NCBI GenBank assembly: GCA_040904925.1 | Contig: JBBDSP010000025.1 | Coordinates: 62,001-126,000 of the forward strand | Direction of reading: 5' to 3' | Source of the DNA: Gracilimonas sp040904925 | GTDB lineage: Bacteria; Bacteroidota; Rhodothermia; Balneolales; Balneolaceae | DNA length: 64,000 nt | In this document: positions 45,455-54,605 of the stretch, in pieces | How the letters are laid out: each line of letters starts with the position of its first letter | Numbering within the stretch: position 1 is the stretch's first letter | Notes under the pieces: generated by a model | Seen by the model: only the letters and a program-made list of their open reading frames with translations | Told to the model about the DNA's origin: nothing | Databases searched by the model: none | Translations under genes and position numbers: made by a program

Positions 45455-45913
45455 ATGGAACGTCTTTATCTTGATACATCTGTTTTTGGAGGATATTTTG
45501 ATCCTGAATTTGAGCTTTGGTCAAAAATCTTATTTGACAGAATTAAGGAGGGAAAACACATCCTTATGTACTCGTTAATGACTGATAATGAATTATCGAA
45601 TGCTCCGGAGCCTATAAATAAGTTAATCATTGAGATTCCCGATAAACAGATCGAAATTGTTGATATAAACGAACAGGTGCTTAACCTTGCCGATCAATAT
45701 ATCGCAGAGAAAGTCGTTGGAAAAACAAGCAGGGCTGATTGTATTCATATTGCCCTTGCCACTATTAATGTTGCAGATATTTTAGTTAGCTGGAATTTTA
45801 AGCATATTGTGAACATCAACCGGATCAGAGGTTATAATGCCGTTAATACGGAAATAGGATATCCAAAACTGGAAATACGAACCCCAAGAGAAATACTGGA
45901 ATATGAAGACTAA
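45455..45913 (+). CDS. PIN-domain toxin
   Basis: A 152-residue PIN-domain protein. RLYLDTSVFGGYFDP supplies the first Asp, MTDNELSNAPE a central Glu, and SRADCIHIALATINVADILVSW the third acidic residue. FKHIVNINRIRGYNAVN is the usual PIN C-terminal segment of this branch. It should be a VapC-like RNase toxin. A 53-residue downstream frame overlaps it by 11 bp and is the probable antitoxin, giving toxin-first order. No regulator-type DNA-binding domain is evident in either. Confidence 0.82.
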   Translation: MERLYLDTSVFGGYFDPEFELWSKILFDRIKEGKHILMYSLMTDNELSNAPEPINKLIIEIPDKQIEIVDINEQVLNLADQYIAEKVVGKTSRADCIHIALATINVADILVSWNFKHIVNINRIRGYNAVNTEIGYPKLEIRTPREILEYED

Positions 45914-46064
45914 AGAAAAAAATTCAGATACTACCATCTCTAAAATTCGGGATATCCGCGAGAAGGTCAGCCGGGAAATTCAGGATATGAACGCCGAGGA
46001 GCTTAAAGCTTATTTAAAGAAGAAAGCTCCCCTTCATCCAAAATTGAGAAAAGAACAAGAGTAA
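45903..46064 (+). CDS. Small antitoxin-like partner of the PIN toxin
   Basis: A 53-residue frame, ATG at 45903, overlapping the PIN stop by 11 bp. It is highly charged: KEKNSDTTISKIRDIREKVS then REIQDMNAEELKAYLKKK. It should form one or two amphipathic helices and resembles the short IRxIREKISREI-type partners often found next to PIN toxins. No DNA-binding motif is clear. The coupling and composition support a real gene. Confidence 0.7.
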   Translation: MKTKEKNSDTTISKIRDIREKVSREIQDMNAEELKAYLKKKAPLHPKLRKEQE

Positions 46065-46152
46065 AATTTCCAGTCTATTCCGGGGAGATCTTTCACTGCA
46101 TTCCGCTGCGTTCAAGAGGGCAGGGTTGTTGGGAACGAGATAAAGATTAATT

Positions 46153-46902
46153 TTATTGACAGTGTTCTTCTATAAAATTATAAGCTTCGTTATTCCCATT
46201 TTCACCGGCAGATATAAAATCAATACAAGCAGCATTAAGATTGTCAATTTCTAAAAAAAGTTTCCCTCTGTATAGCAAATAATTTGAATAATTTTCCTCT
46301 TCTTTACCTAACGCAATCGCTTCGTTTAAATCATCAATTGATTTATCAAAGTTTTCTAATCTATATTCTACCAATCCTCTCATAAAATAATACTCACCTA
46401 CATTGCCATCATTTTTAATAGCTTTATTTAGTACGTCTGTTACATTTTTATACTCTTTCAAATCCCAGTAAATCAATGCTAACCCAAAATAGGCTTCAGC
46501 TTGAGTGTTATCGATTGAAATAATTGCTTTGAAATCTTTTTCAGCTCCTTTATAATCTCTCATTCTTTCTTTTGCACGCCCTCTAAATTGATACGCATAT
46601 ATATTTTCATCTCCAAACTCTATTGCTTTAGACAGTACTTCAATTGCTTCGCTATAATCTTTTTCCTCTTTAGAAATAATTTCAAATTGCTTATTAGATT
46701 TAACCATAGCCACCCCTTTAAGCGTAAAAGCTCTTGACGAATCTTGTCCATATTTCAAAGCAGAATCAGCATATGATTTGGCTTTAGAAAATTCATTTTC
46801 ACTAATGAGATCTTCAGCTACTTCTATATAATCAACATTGGAGCTTTTATCTTGCTTGCAACTTACAAGAACTAGTAGAGAAATAAACAGTAAGTATTTC
46901 AT
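46153..46902 (-). CDS. TPR-repeat lipoprotein
   Basis: A 249-residue lipoprotein starting MKYLLFISLLVLVSC (lipobox Cys15; ATG 46902). About five tetratricopeptide repeats follow, for example FEFGDENIYAYQFRGRAKER (first residues approximate), YKGAEKDFKAIISIDNTQAE, AYFGLALIYWDLKEY and YFMRGLVEYRLENFDKSIDD. TPR arrays mediate protein contacts; the partner is unknown. Composition is AT-rich like the two following genes. It is divergent from the membrane protein gene at 46956, with 53 bp between start codons. Confidence 0.82.
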   Translation of the reverse strand: MKYLLFISLLVLVSCKQDKSSNVDYIEVAEDLISENEFSKAKSYADSALKYGQDSSRAFTLKGVAMVKSNKQFEIISKEEKDYSEAIEVLSKAIEFGDENIYAYQFRGRAKERMRDYKGAEKDFKAIISIDNTQAEAYFGLALIYWDLKEYKNVTDVLNKAIKNDGNVGEYYFMRGLVEYRLENFDKSIDDLNEAIALGKEEENYSNYLLYRGKLFLEIDNLNAACIDFISAGENGNNEAYNFIEEHCQ

Positions 46903-46955
46903 ATATTTAACTTGTATCATCGGTATTTACATCAATAATATTGACAAATATTTAA

Positions 46956-47582
46956 ATGGGGCAAGAATCAGATAATAGAGAAAAATTAAAATTATACAAA
47001 GATAGAGTTGTTCGTTGGGATAATAGAAGAATTGATCAATTATCCTACACCAATAATGTAATCCTTGTACTCTCAGTCGGGTTCTTATCCTTTTCCTACG
47101 ATTTTAATTCAATTGCAGCATACTCTATTACCTTTATACATGTTGATTGGTTAGGGACTTTTAAAGTGCTTTCCCTACTACTGATGATTTTAACAATTTT
47201 CACAGGACTTTTTCTTTCATGTATTAGATTAGCTGACTTTAGGTTATCCAGTAAAATAACTCGGCAACGCTATCGGGCTTTCAAATATGCTGGTGAATTA
47301 TTAGATACTACTGATTCAAAACCTGATTTTTCACAAAAAGAAAAACTATGCATTATTTGTAAAGCATTTGAATCTGAAACACCTATTTTAGCCATTGATG
47401 AATGGAAAACATTTAAATCGAAAAATCAAAATGAACAACAGAAGATTAAAAGCTTGTTCAAATTAATGAGAAAAAAATCTAAATATATAGGCTCATTGAC
47501 TTGGTTTTACCTAAAATCACAGATAATTCTCTTTTTCTTATCAATTCTATCTTTTTCATTCTCAATAATCTGCTCAGCATAA
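46956..47582 (+). CDS. Three-TM membrane protein, unrecognised, upstream of SIR2-like gene
   Basis: A 208-residue protein. A charged N-terminal helix (KLKLYKDRVVRWDNRRIDQL) leads into TM1 (about 33-50), TM2 (about 65-88) and a long cytoplasmic-type stretch with basic residues (RLADFRLSSKITRQRYRAFK). TM3 closes the protein (about 182-206). I do not recognise a family with confidence; the layout recalls small membrane effectors of anti-phage systems such as SLATT proteins, but no motif confirms that. The SIR2-like gene follows on the same strand after a 156-bp gap that contains a hairpin repeat. Confidence 0.6.
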   Translation: MGQESDNREKLKLYKDRVVRWDNRRIDQLSYTNNVILVLSVGFLSFSYDFNSIAAYSITFIHVDWLGTFKVLSLLLMILTIFTGLFLSCIRLADFRLSSKITRQRYRAFKYAGELLDTTDSKPDFSQKEKLCIICKAFESETPILAIDEWKTFKSKNQNEQQKIKSLFKLMRKKSKYIGSLTWFYLKSQIILFFLSILSFSFSIICSA

Positions 47583-47620
47583 ATTTTTAAAAAGTTCAGA
47601 AGCTAGTACCTTTATACTCA

Positions 47621-47714
47621 TTCCCAACGTCCCGTTGGGAGTGCCTCACGGAACCCCCCGGTTCCGGTAAAAATCAAGCTACAACCACCCGCTCCAATGC
47701 AGTGTACGGAGCGA
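47621..47714. repeat. Hairpin repeat, family E copy 2 (left of SIR2 gene)
   Basis: Three successive hairpins: TCCCAAC-gtccc-GTTGGGA, GGAACC-cccc-GGTTCC and CGCTCC...GGAGCG, with the linker ACAACCACCCGCTCCAA. The second and third hairpins and the linker recur in the same order and orientation at 49008-49103. Confidence 0.75.
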
Positions 47715-47738
47715 GGGCAAAACAAAACTGTCCATATC

Positions 47739-48932
47739 ATGTCTAACTCATTATCATTTTTATTAGGCGCTGGTTTTTCAGCACCAATGGGCTATCCAAT
47801 TGGAAATCAACTCAACGATCTTCTTCTTAAATGTGATGGGAATGATTTTTCTTTTCATACAAATGGTAGCCTAATACCTCCAAAAAATGGACAGAAAATT
47901 AATCTTGGACCAAAAACCAGCTATGACTTTGAGTATGATTTCTGTAGAGACTTGATGCATTATTTTAATGATAAAAAAGGCTATTTCGATTATGAAGAGT
48001 TTTATGATTTTTTTATGGATGAAGCAAAAAATAATTCAGAAGTTAAGGAGCTTTTTAAAAATAATAATTATAGAACTCGAAGAGACTTAGATCAAATGCT
48101 TTCTGCAATTAGGAATATATTTTCTCAATTGGTTAGTCATTTTTTAGTCGATAAGGATGGTAACTCTTGGTACGATAGTGCAGGACATATGGGAAAACCA
48201 ATATTTACAGGTTATACAGGAATCTTAAACTGTCTTGAAAAATTTGGATTAGAAAATGAAGTAAATATACACACATTGAACCATGATTTATTTTTTGAGA
48301 GACTGGCTAAAACAGATTGGTTAAATAATGAGCTATCTGATGGCTTCGATGACCTTGGATCACCTTATTACGGACAGTTAACCATTGAAAACAGAGATTA
48401 TAAATGTAGATTACAGAGATATACAGGTAATTACCCTAAAAAAATTAAATTGTATAAGTTACATGGAAGTAAAGACTATGCAACTTACTATGGCATCGAT
48501 GTTGACAGAGGGATAAGAGTCCCTGAGATTTATTTAAAAACAAGATGGGGTATTGGCTTTTCTGATTTTTATAAAGAGATAAAAAATAAAGAAGGACATC
48601 TATTTTATGATCGTGGCGGATTTGACTTCCATGCTGATTTTTTAACTGGAACGACCTCTAAAATTGAAAGATATAGTGAGCCTTTGTTCTTCAATAAACT
48701 ATTTAAAAAATTCAAAGAAAATTTAGAAAAAACTAATATGCTAATTATTGTAGGATATGGATGCAGGGATAAAGGAATAAATAAGATTATTGTTGAGAAT
48801 TTTGATTATCAAAATAAACCAAGTGTCATCATTGACCCCTATGCCGGTAAAGAAGTAATTGTACTTAAAGATAAATTAGGAAGTAGATTAGTAACCAAAG
48901 AATTAGAAAAAATTGAAATGAGCGACTTATAA
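47739..48932 (+). CDS. SIR2-like NAD-processing protein, putative defence effector
   Basis: A 397-residue SIR2-like protein starting MSNSLSFLLGAGFSAPMGYP. The NAD-binding GAGFSAPMGYP is at residues 10-20, TLNHD at 179-183, KLHGS (putative catalytic His) at 240-244 and IIVGYGCRDKGIN at 336-348. The zinc cysteines of true deacetylases are absent, which is the pattern of the SIR2-like NADases in anti-phage systems such as Thoeris ThsA, DSR and SIR2-HerA. No Ago, HerA or TIR gene is next to it; the only same-strand neighbour is the membrane protein at 46956. AT-rich composition and flanking direct repeats suggest acquisition. Confidence 0.82.
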   Translation: MSNSLSFLLGAGFSAPMGYPIGNQLNDLLLKCDGNDFSFHTNGSLIPPKNGQKINLGPKTSYDFEYDFCRDLMHYFNDKKGYFDYEEFYDFFMDEAKNNSEVKELFKNNNYRTRRDLDQMLSAIRNIFSQLVSHFLVDKDGNSWYDSAGHMGKPIFTGYTGILNCLEKFGLENEVNIHTLNHDLFFERLAKTDWLNNELSDGFDDLGSPYYGQLTIENRDYKCRLQRYTGNYPKKIKLYKLHGSKDYATYYGIDVDRGIRVPEIYLKTRWGIGFSDFYKEIKNKEGHLFYDRGGFDFHADFLTGTTSKIERYSEPLFFNKLFKKFKENLEKTNMLIIVGYGCRDKGINKIIVENFDYQNKPSVIIDPYAGKEVIVLKDKLGSRLVTKELEKIEMSDL

Positions 48933-49007
48933 TAAAATTATCAACAGAACATATTATGAGCTTTTAAAAAAGTGATTGTGATCCGATTAACATGTCTCTT
49001 TGTAATC

Positions 49008-49103
49008 GTTCCCTAGATCCCATTGGCAATGCCTGCCGGAACCTCCAGGTTCCAGTCAAAATCCCACCACAACCACCCGCTCCAACGCAGAGCGTGTGGA
49101 GCG
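49008..49103. repeat. Hairpin repeat, family E copy 3 (right of SIR2 gene)
   Basis: Same order as 47621-47714: GGAACC-tcca-GGTTCC, the linker ACAACCACCCGCTCCAAC, and CGCTCC...GGAGCG. A further hairpin ATTCCTGC-ctcc-GCAGGAAT follows at 49132-49151. The spacer 48933-49285 holds these repeats and no gene. Confidence 0.75.
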
Positions 49104-49285
49104 AGAACACGAGGCAAGTATAAACCTCAAGATTCCTGCCTCCGCAGGAATGACCATTAACGAGTTATGAGTCCAATCAAACCCACCTCATCACTTTATC
49201 ACCAAATCCACCCAAATAATATAAATGGGAAACCAAGTCCGAATAAGCAACATCACCCAATCAACTACCAACTCTCAACTTTCCC

Positions 49286-52039
49286 TTAATGCGCTTCCAA
49301 CCAATTATCCGCAATCCCCGATTCCACCTTCAGCGGCACATCCAGTTCCACAGCTGATTCCATGAGTTCGATGATCTTAGCCGGCACTTCATCCAGTTCG
49401 TTTTCGTGAATTTCAAAAATGAGCTCATCATGCACCTGAAGGAGCATACGGCTTTTTTTGTGGTTGTCCTTCAGCCAGTGGTGAATCTCGATCATGGCCA
49501 GCTTGATGATATCGGCGGCCGTTCCCTGAATCGGCATGTTGATGGCCACGCGTTCGGCAAAGCCCCGCACGTTCCAGTTGCCTGACTTGATATCAGGTAC
49601 GTAGCGCCGACGGCCCAGCATGGTTTTCACATATTCATGCTCCCGCGCAAACTCCTTCGTCTCATTGATGTAATTCAGGATATTCGGAAACCGCTCAAAA
49701 TACTGATCGATCATCTCCTTTCCTTCGTTATTCTCTATACCCAGATTTTGGGCCAGTCCGTAAGCACTGAGTCCGTAGGGAATTCCAAAATTCACTTCCT
49801 TGGCTTTGCGACGGTGGTCGGCGGTGACATCCTCCAGCGAATCCAGATCAAAGATCTCCTTAGCGGTGCGGGAGTGAATGTCTTCCCCGTTTTTGAAGGC
49901 CTGAATCATCGCTTCATCTTTGGCAATGTGGGCGATCACCCGTAATTCTACCTGGGAATAATCGGCAGACATCAACTTAAATCCATCTTCCGCCACAAAA
50001 GCCTTCCGCATTTCCCTTCCGCGTTCTGTTCGGATGGGAATATTTTGAAGGTTTGGATTGGATGAAGCCAATCGTCCGGTAGCAGCCACGCTTTGGTTGA
50101 ACTCGGTATGAATGCGACCTGTTTCTTCATTTACCAGCTCAGGGATCGCATCCACATACGTTGATTTAAGCTTGGCCAGTTGACGGTATTCCAGGATCAA
50201 ACTCGGCATTTCATATTTTACTGCCAGTTTGGTCAGCACCGACTCGGCCGTGGAATACTGTCCTGTTTTGGTTTTCTTCCCGGCAGGCAATTCCATCTTT
50301 TCAAACAAAATAGTACCGAGCTGCTGCGGAGAGTTAATATTGAATTCCTCCCCGGCCTTTTCATAGATCTCTTCTTCCAGCTTCTTCAGATCGGTTTCTA
50401 GCTCTTTGGAAAAATCGGCCAGCATTTCAGTATCCAGCCTGATGCCCTTCAATTCCATTTCGGCCAGGACTTCCATCAGTGGATAATCCACTTTGTAGGC
50501 AATTTCTAAAAGTTCGTCCTTTTTGAGGCGCTCGTTCAGAATTTCATACAGTCGCAAGGTGATGTCAGCATCCTCACAAGCGTACAAATACACATCCTCC
50601 ACTGCAAGGTCTGCCATAGACTTCTGCTTTTTCCCTTTTCCGATCAGTTCCTCAATGGAAACCGGTTTATAATTCAGCAAACTTTTGGAAAGCTCATCCA
50701 TCTTTAACCGTTGGTTGGCATCAATCAAATAGGCAGCGATCATTGTGTCAAAAGCATTTCCTTTTACGATTAGTCCGGCTCGCTTCAGCATCAGGTAATC
50801 GAATTTATAATTGTGGGCGATCTTCAGGATATGTGAATCTTCGAACAACGGACGAATAGCTTCGATCACTTCCTTTTCATCTAACCCTCCTTCTACGTTT
50901 ATCGGGATGTAATAGGCGGTACCCGGAGTCGCTGTAAGTGAAATCCCCACCAATGAAGCAGTAACAGGGTCGGGGCTGTCGGTTTCCGTATCAAAACAAA
51001 AATGCTCTTCATCTTTATATTCTTCCACTAATCCCTTCACTTTTTCGAGGGTATCCAGCAGGGCGTAGTTTACCTTTTCTTCATCCAGTTCCTGCTTGGG
51101 AGCTTCTTCTTTAAAGGAACCGAACAGATCAACCTGGTCTCCGTCTTTGGAGGCGACCGGACCTTCTTCACCTAAATATTTTTTGGTGAGCGTGCGGAAT
51201 TCCATGCGCTTGAAAAACAGGCCGAGTTTTTTTCTATCCACCTCGCCCCATTCCAGTTCTTCCCAATCTTTTGTATCAGGGACATCCGTTTTGATGGTCA
51301 CCATAAATTTGGCGTGAAGGGCTTGCTCTCCGTATTCCATCAGTCCTTCCCGTGCCCGCTTTCCTTTGATATTTGGGGCATCTTCAATAGCCGCCTCCAG
51401 CGAACCGTATTTCTTGATGAGCTTTGGCGCTCCTTTCTTCCCTATTCCCGGAACACCCGGAATATTATCTGAGGTATCCCCAATAATAGCGAGCACATCA
51501 ATTACATCTTCGGGGTATACTCCGAAATAATCCTTCACTCCTTCCCGATCTATAATATTGAACCCACCGTTATTGTTATCGGGTTTCATCATCCGAATAT
51601 GGTCATGAACCAGCTGCATAAAATCTTTATCGGGGGTGACCATCATCACGTCCACATCATCCGCATTCGCGCCACTGGCAATAGTCCCGATGATGTCATC
51701 GGCTTCGTATCCATCCTGTTCTAAATTCTGAATACCCCACGCCTCCACCATTTCTTTGATAAGGGGGATTCCGATCTTGAGTTCTTCGGGTTGAGGCGGG
51801 CGCTGGGCTTTATAGTCATCATCTTTTTCATGGCGGAAAGTTGGCGCATGCGTATCCCAGGCTACAGCAATATGAGTTGGCTTTTTTTCATCCAGCATCT
51901 TTTCCAGCGTGTTGGCAAAACCAAGAACGGGTCCGGTGGGAATCCCCTCAGAATTCTTTAAGCGACTATTGATAAATGCAAAGTGGGCTCGATAGGCAAG
52001 CGCCATTCCATCGAGTAAATAAAGGAGTTTTTTAGACAT
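49286..52039 (-). CDS. polA: DNA polymerase I
   Basis: A 917-residue PolA with all three activities. The 5'-nuclease domain (about 1-290) has LLDGMALAYRAHFA, QDGYEADDIIGT and GDTSDNIPGVPGIG. The 3'-5' exonuclease (about 320-510) is intact, with CFDTETDSPDP (Asp350, Glu352), HNYKFDYLML and YACEDADITLRLYE. The polymerase has SNPNLQNIPIRTERGREMR, motif A ADYSQVELRVIAH, the O-helix RRKAKEVNFGIPYGLSAYGLA and motif C LQVHDELIFE. It serves Okazaki-fragment processing and repair. Only repeats lie upstream (52040-52429). Confidence 0.98.
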   Translation of the reverse strand: MSKKLLYLLDGMALAYRAHFAFINSRLKNSEGIPTGPVLGFANTLEKMLDEKKPTHIAVAWDTHAPTFRHEKDDDYKAQRPPQPEELKIGIPLIKEMVEAWGIQNLEQDGYEADDIIGTIASGANADDVDVMMVTPDKDFMQLVHDHIRMMKPDNNNGGFNIIDREGVKDYFGVYPEDVIDVLAIIGDTSDNIPGVPGIGKKGAPKLIKKYGSLEAAIEDAPNIKGKRAREGLMEYGEQALHAKFMVTIKTDVPDTKDWEELEWGEVDRKKLGLFFKRMEFRTLTKKYLGEEGPVASKDGDQVDLFGSFKEEAPKQELDEEKVNYALLDTLEKVKGLVEEYKDEEHFCFDTETDSPDPVTASLVGISLTATPGTAYYIPINVEGGLDEKEVIEAIRPLFEDSHILKIAHNYKFDYLMLKRAGLIVKGNAFDTMIAAYLIDANQRLKMDELSKSLLNYKPVSIEELIGKGKKQKSMADLAVEDVYLYACEDADITLRLYEILNERLKKDELLEIAYKVDYPLMEVLAEMELKGIRLDTEMLADFSKELETDLKKLEEEIYEKAGEEFNINSPQQLGTILFEKMELPAGKKTKTGQYSTAESVLTKLAVKYEMPSLILEYRQLAKLKSTYVDAIPELVNEETGRIHTEFNQSVAATGRLASSNPNLQNIPIRTERGREMRKAFVAEDGFKLMSADYSQVELRVIAHIAKDEAMIQAFKNGEDIHSRTAKEIFDLDSLEDVTADHRRKAKEVNFGIPYGLSAYGLAQNLGIENNEGKEMIDQYFERFPNILNYINETKEFAREHEYVKTMLGRRRYVPDIKSGNWNVRGFAERVAINMPIQGTAADIIKLAMIEIHHWLKDNHKKSRMLLQVHDELIFEIHENELDEVPAKIIELMESAVELDVPLKVESGIADNWLEAH

Positions 52040-52429
52040 GAATTTGGTTAAGTTTGAAGCCTTAATTTCCTGATGGAAACTAATTTTTTTTGATAGTAAT
52101 TACGAATGTAGATTTGGAGTTGAAATGGGAGTTGGTAACCCGGCTCCCCTCCCCGGAAGTAACAGCGAGCTGTTCTTCCTGTCCCTCCGGAGAGACATAG
52201 ATTCTTGCTTTAATTGAATTTGAGATAAGGTCTCATAAGTTCTCATCCTGAGCGCTTTAAAAAGCTATAGTAGACATCCTTGTTGAACGCGAAGGATCTC
52301 AACATATAATACAGTCGAATAATTTGGACTTTGCCCCGAGAATTCGGAGTCGCAAAATACAATGTAACCCTAATTATATGTTTAAGCACTAAGGTGACGA
52401 TTAAGGCCTGGATTTCAGTAATATTTACA
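52040..52429. other. Gene-free spacer between polA and adenosine deaminase
   Basis: About 390 bp that must hold two divergent promoters. There is a degenerate relative of repeat family D around 52235-52300 (CTCATCCTGAGCG ... GCGAAGGATCT). The segment 52140-52196 has some pairing potential (CTCCCCTCCCCGGA ... TCCGGAGAGA). No convincing RNA gene. Confidence 0.5.
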
Positions 52430-53422
52430 ATGTCATTCATGAACATACCATCCCTTCCAAAAATAGAGTTACACCTGCACCTTGATTGCTCGCTGAGTTT
52501 TGAGGTGGTAAAAAAACTTCGTCCGGGTATTACAAAGGAGGAATATAAGAGAGAATTCATTGCTCCGAAAAACTGTGCAAGCTTAGAAGAATATCTAAAG
52601 TGTGCCCAGGCTCCTATCGCCATTATGCAAACCAAGGAGCAACTGAAAGCTGTTACGCTTGATCTTTTTCAGCAGCTTAAAGCTGATAATGTGATCTATG
52701 CTGAGATCCGTTTTGCTCCGCTTCAGCATTTAGAACAGGGGCTATCAGCTGAACAAGTCGTTCGTATTGTAGACGAAGCAACTACTCAGGGAATAAAAGA
52801 AACGGGAATTGAGAGTCGAATTATTTTGTGTACACTCCGTCATTTTTCTGAAAAAGAAAGCATGGAGACGATCAAGTTGGTGGAACAATTCAAGAACACC
52901 AATGTAGTGGGATTTGATATTGCTGCCGATGAGACCTTACCTATCGACAATCACATAAAAGCTTTTGAATATGCAAGAGAGCATAATATTCCTTGCACAG
53001 CTCATGCCGGAGAAGCACGGGGACCAGAAAGCGTTCGGGAGGTTTTAGGGAATTTCCATCCGGCCAGAATTGGTCATGGTGTGAGAAGCATCGAGGATCA
53101 AAAATTGCTCAATCACCTAAAGGAAAAGAATATCCATCTTGAGGTATGCCCAACCAGCAATGTACAAACCGGAATCTATGATTCAGTTGAAGAGCATCAG
53201 ATCAATGACATCTATAAAAACGGAAATTCACTGAGTGTGAATACCGATGGCCGGGCAATTTCAAATGTCTCGTTGAACGAAGAATATCAGAAATTGAACC
53301 GGTATTTCGACTGGCAAACCGAGCATTTTATGCGGGTGAATGAATATGCGATCGATGCGGCGTTTTGTGGGGAGAAAACGAAGGAAAAATTACGAAAGAA
53401 AATACTGGATGTTGATAGTTGA
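52430..53422 (+). CDS. add: Adenosine deaminase
   Basis: A 330-residue amidohydrolase-fold enzyme converting adenosine to inosine in purine salvage. The start ATG 52430 (MSFMNIPSLP) is preferred over a longer frame with an atypical N-terminus; ATG 52439 is also possible. Zinc ligands are in KIELHLHLD (HxH, about 15-17) and TAHAGEA, the catalytic region RIGHGVRS follows, and the Asp ligand is in SVNTDGRAIS. Canonical enzymes have NTDDP; here the second Asp is Gly and an Arg follows, similar to the TDNR variant seen in actinobacterial enzymes, so substrate preference could differ. Confidence 0.88.
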   Translation: MSFMNIPSLPKIELHLHLDCSLSFEVVKKLRPGITKEEYKREFIAPKNCASLEEYLKCAQAPIAIMQTKEQLKAVTLDLFQQLKADNVIYAEIRFAPLQHLEQGLSAEQVVRIVDEATTQGIKETGIESRIILCTLRHFSEKESMETIKLVEQFKNTNVVGFDIAADETLPIDNHIKAFEYAREHNIPCTAHAGEARGPESVREVLGNFHPARIGHGVRSIEDQKLLNHLKEKNIHLEVCPTSNVQTGIYDSVEEHQINDIYKNGNSLSVNTDGRAISNVSLNEEYQKLNRYFDWQTEHFMRVNEYAIDAAFCGEKTKEKLRKKILDVDS

Positions 53423-53491
53423 GAGTTGATTGGGTGATATTGCTTAAATCAGGCTATATCACCCTATCACTTTATCAACTTTCAACTATCA

Positions 53492-54586
53492 CTACACATT
53501 AAATCGAAACAACAACACGTCGCCATCTTTCACCACATATTCCTTTCCTTCCTGGCGCATTTTACCGGCTTCGCGAGCGGCTTTTTCTGAACCTAATTCT
53601 TCGTAATCCTTATAGGCAATGGTTTCGGAACGAATAAATCCTTTCTCAAAATCGGTGTGAATGACACCGGCTGCTTGCGGAGCTTTAGTTCCTTTTTTGA
53701 TAGTCCATGCGCGGGCTTCTTTTGGTCCGGCTGTAAAATAGGTGATCAATCCCAATTCTTCATAGGCTGCCTTGATCAAGCGATCTAATCCCGCACTGGC
53801 AACACCGAGTTCTTCCAGGAACATTGCTTTTTCATCTTCATCCAGCTCCGCGATCTCGGCTTCGATCTTAGCACAGAACATCACGGTATTATCGTCATGC
53901 TCGGACGCGATTTCTTTCACGGTTTCTACATATTCATTACCAGATTCTAGATCAGATTCTCCAACGTTACAGGCATATAAAACCTGCTTATCAGAGAGCA
54001 ACGACAGATCTCTATAGGCCGCTTTTTCATCTTCACTGACATCAAAGGTACGGGCTGAATTTCCATCACCAAGATGATCTGCCAAACGCTGAACAATTTC
54101 ATACTGGGCTTTTAGCGCACGGTCTCCACCTTTGGATTCTTTCTTCAGTTTTTCCGCTCTCTTCTCAACGCTTTCAAGATCTTTGAGGATGAGTTCTTCT
54201 TCTATAATTCGAATATCACGCTCGGGATCTACACTTCCTTCCACATGAATGATGTCATCGTCATCAAAACAGCGAACTACATGAAGTATCAGGTCCACTT
54301 CACGAATATGAGATAAGAATGCATTCCCTTTCCCCTTTCCTTCCGAGGCTCCTTTTACCAAACCTGCGATATCCACAAACTCGATTACGGTTGGAAGTAC
54401 ATTTTTAGATTCTGCCAGTTCAGCTAGTTTATCTAACCGTTCATCGGGTACCGGTACCATCCCCACATTGGGATCGATGGTACAAAAGGGAAAGTTTGCC
54501 GATTCTGCTCCGGCGTTACTTAATGCATTAAACAAAGTTGATTTACCTACGTTGGGGAGGCCAACAATTCCACATTTTAAGCTCAT
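53492..54586 (-). CDS. ychF: YchF-family ribosome-associated ATPase
   Basis: A 364-residue YchF/OLA1-type P-loop NTPase. G1 is GLPNVGKSTLFNALSN (residues 8-23), G3 is DIAGLVKGASEGKGKGN, and the coiled-coil helical insert spans about 125-200. The G4 position reads ACNVGESD, the non-canonical NxxE that favours ATP over GTP. The C-terminal TGS domain starts near LGLITYFTAGPKEARAW and ends DGDVLLFRFNV. It binds ribosomes and acts in stress responses. 20 bp upstream of the phosphatase gene stop, same strand. Confidence 0.97.
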   Translation of the reverse strand: MSLKCGIVGLPNVGKSTLFNALSNAGAESANFPFCTIDPNVGMVPVPDERLDKLAELAESKNVLPTVIEFVDIAGLVKGASEGKGKGNAFLSHIREVDLILHVVRCFDDDDIIHVEGSVDPERDIRIIEEELILKDLESVEKRAEKLKKESKGGDRALKAQYEIVQRLADHLGDGNSARTFDVSEDEKAAYRDLSLLSDKQVLYACNVGESDLESGNEYVETVKEIASEHDDNTVMFCAKIEAEIAELDEDEKAMFLEELGVASAGLDRLIKAAYEELGLITYFTAGPKEARAWTIKKGTKAPQAAGVIHTDFEKGFIRSETIAYKDYEELGSEKAAREAGKMRQEGKEYVVKDGDVLLFRFNV

Positions 54587-54605
54587 TTAAAAGTCTTTTT
54601 AAATA

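Noticed and set aside
47621..49151. CRISPR array, suggested by repeated hairpins
   Set aside because: Copies are more than 1 kb apart with a gene between them and no regular spacers; no cas genes are seen.
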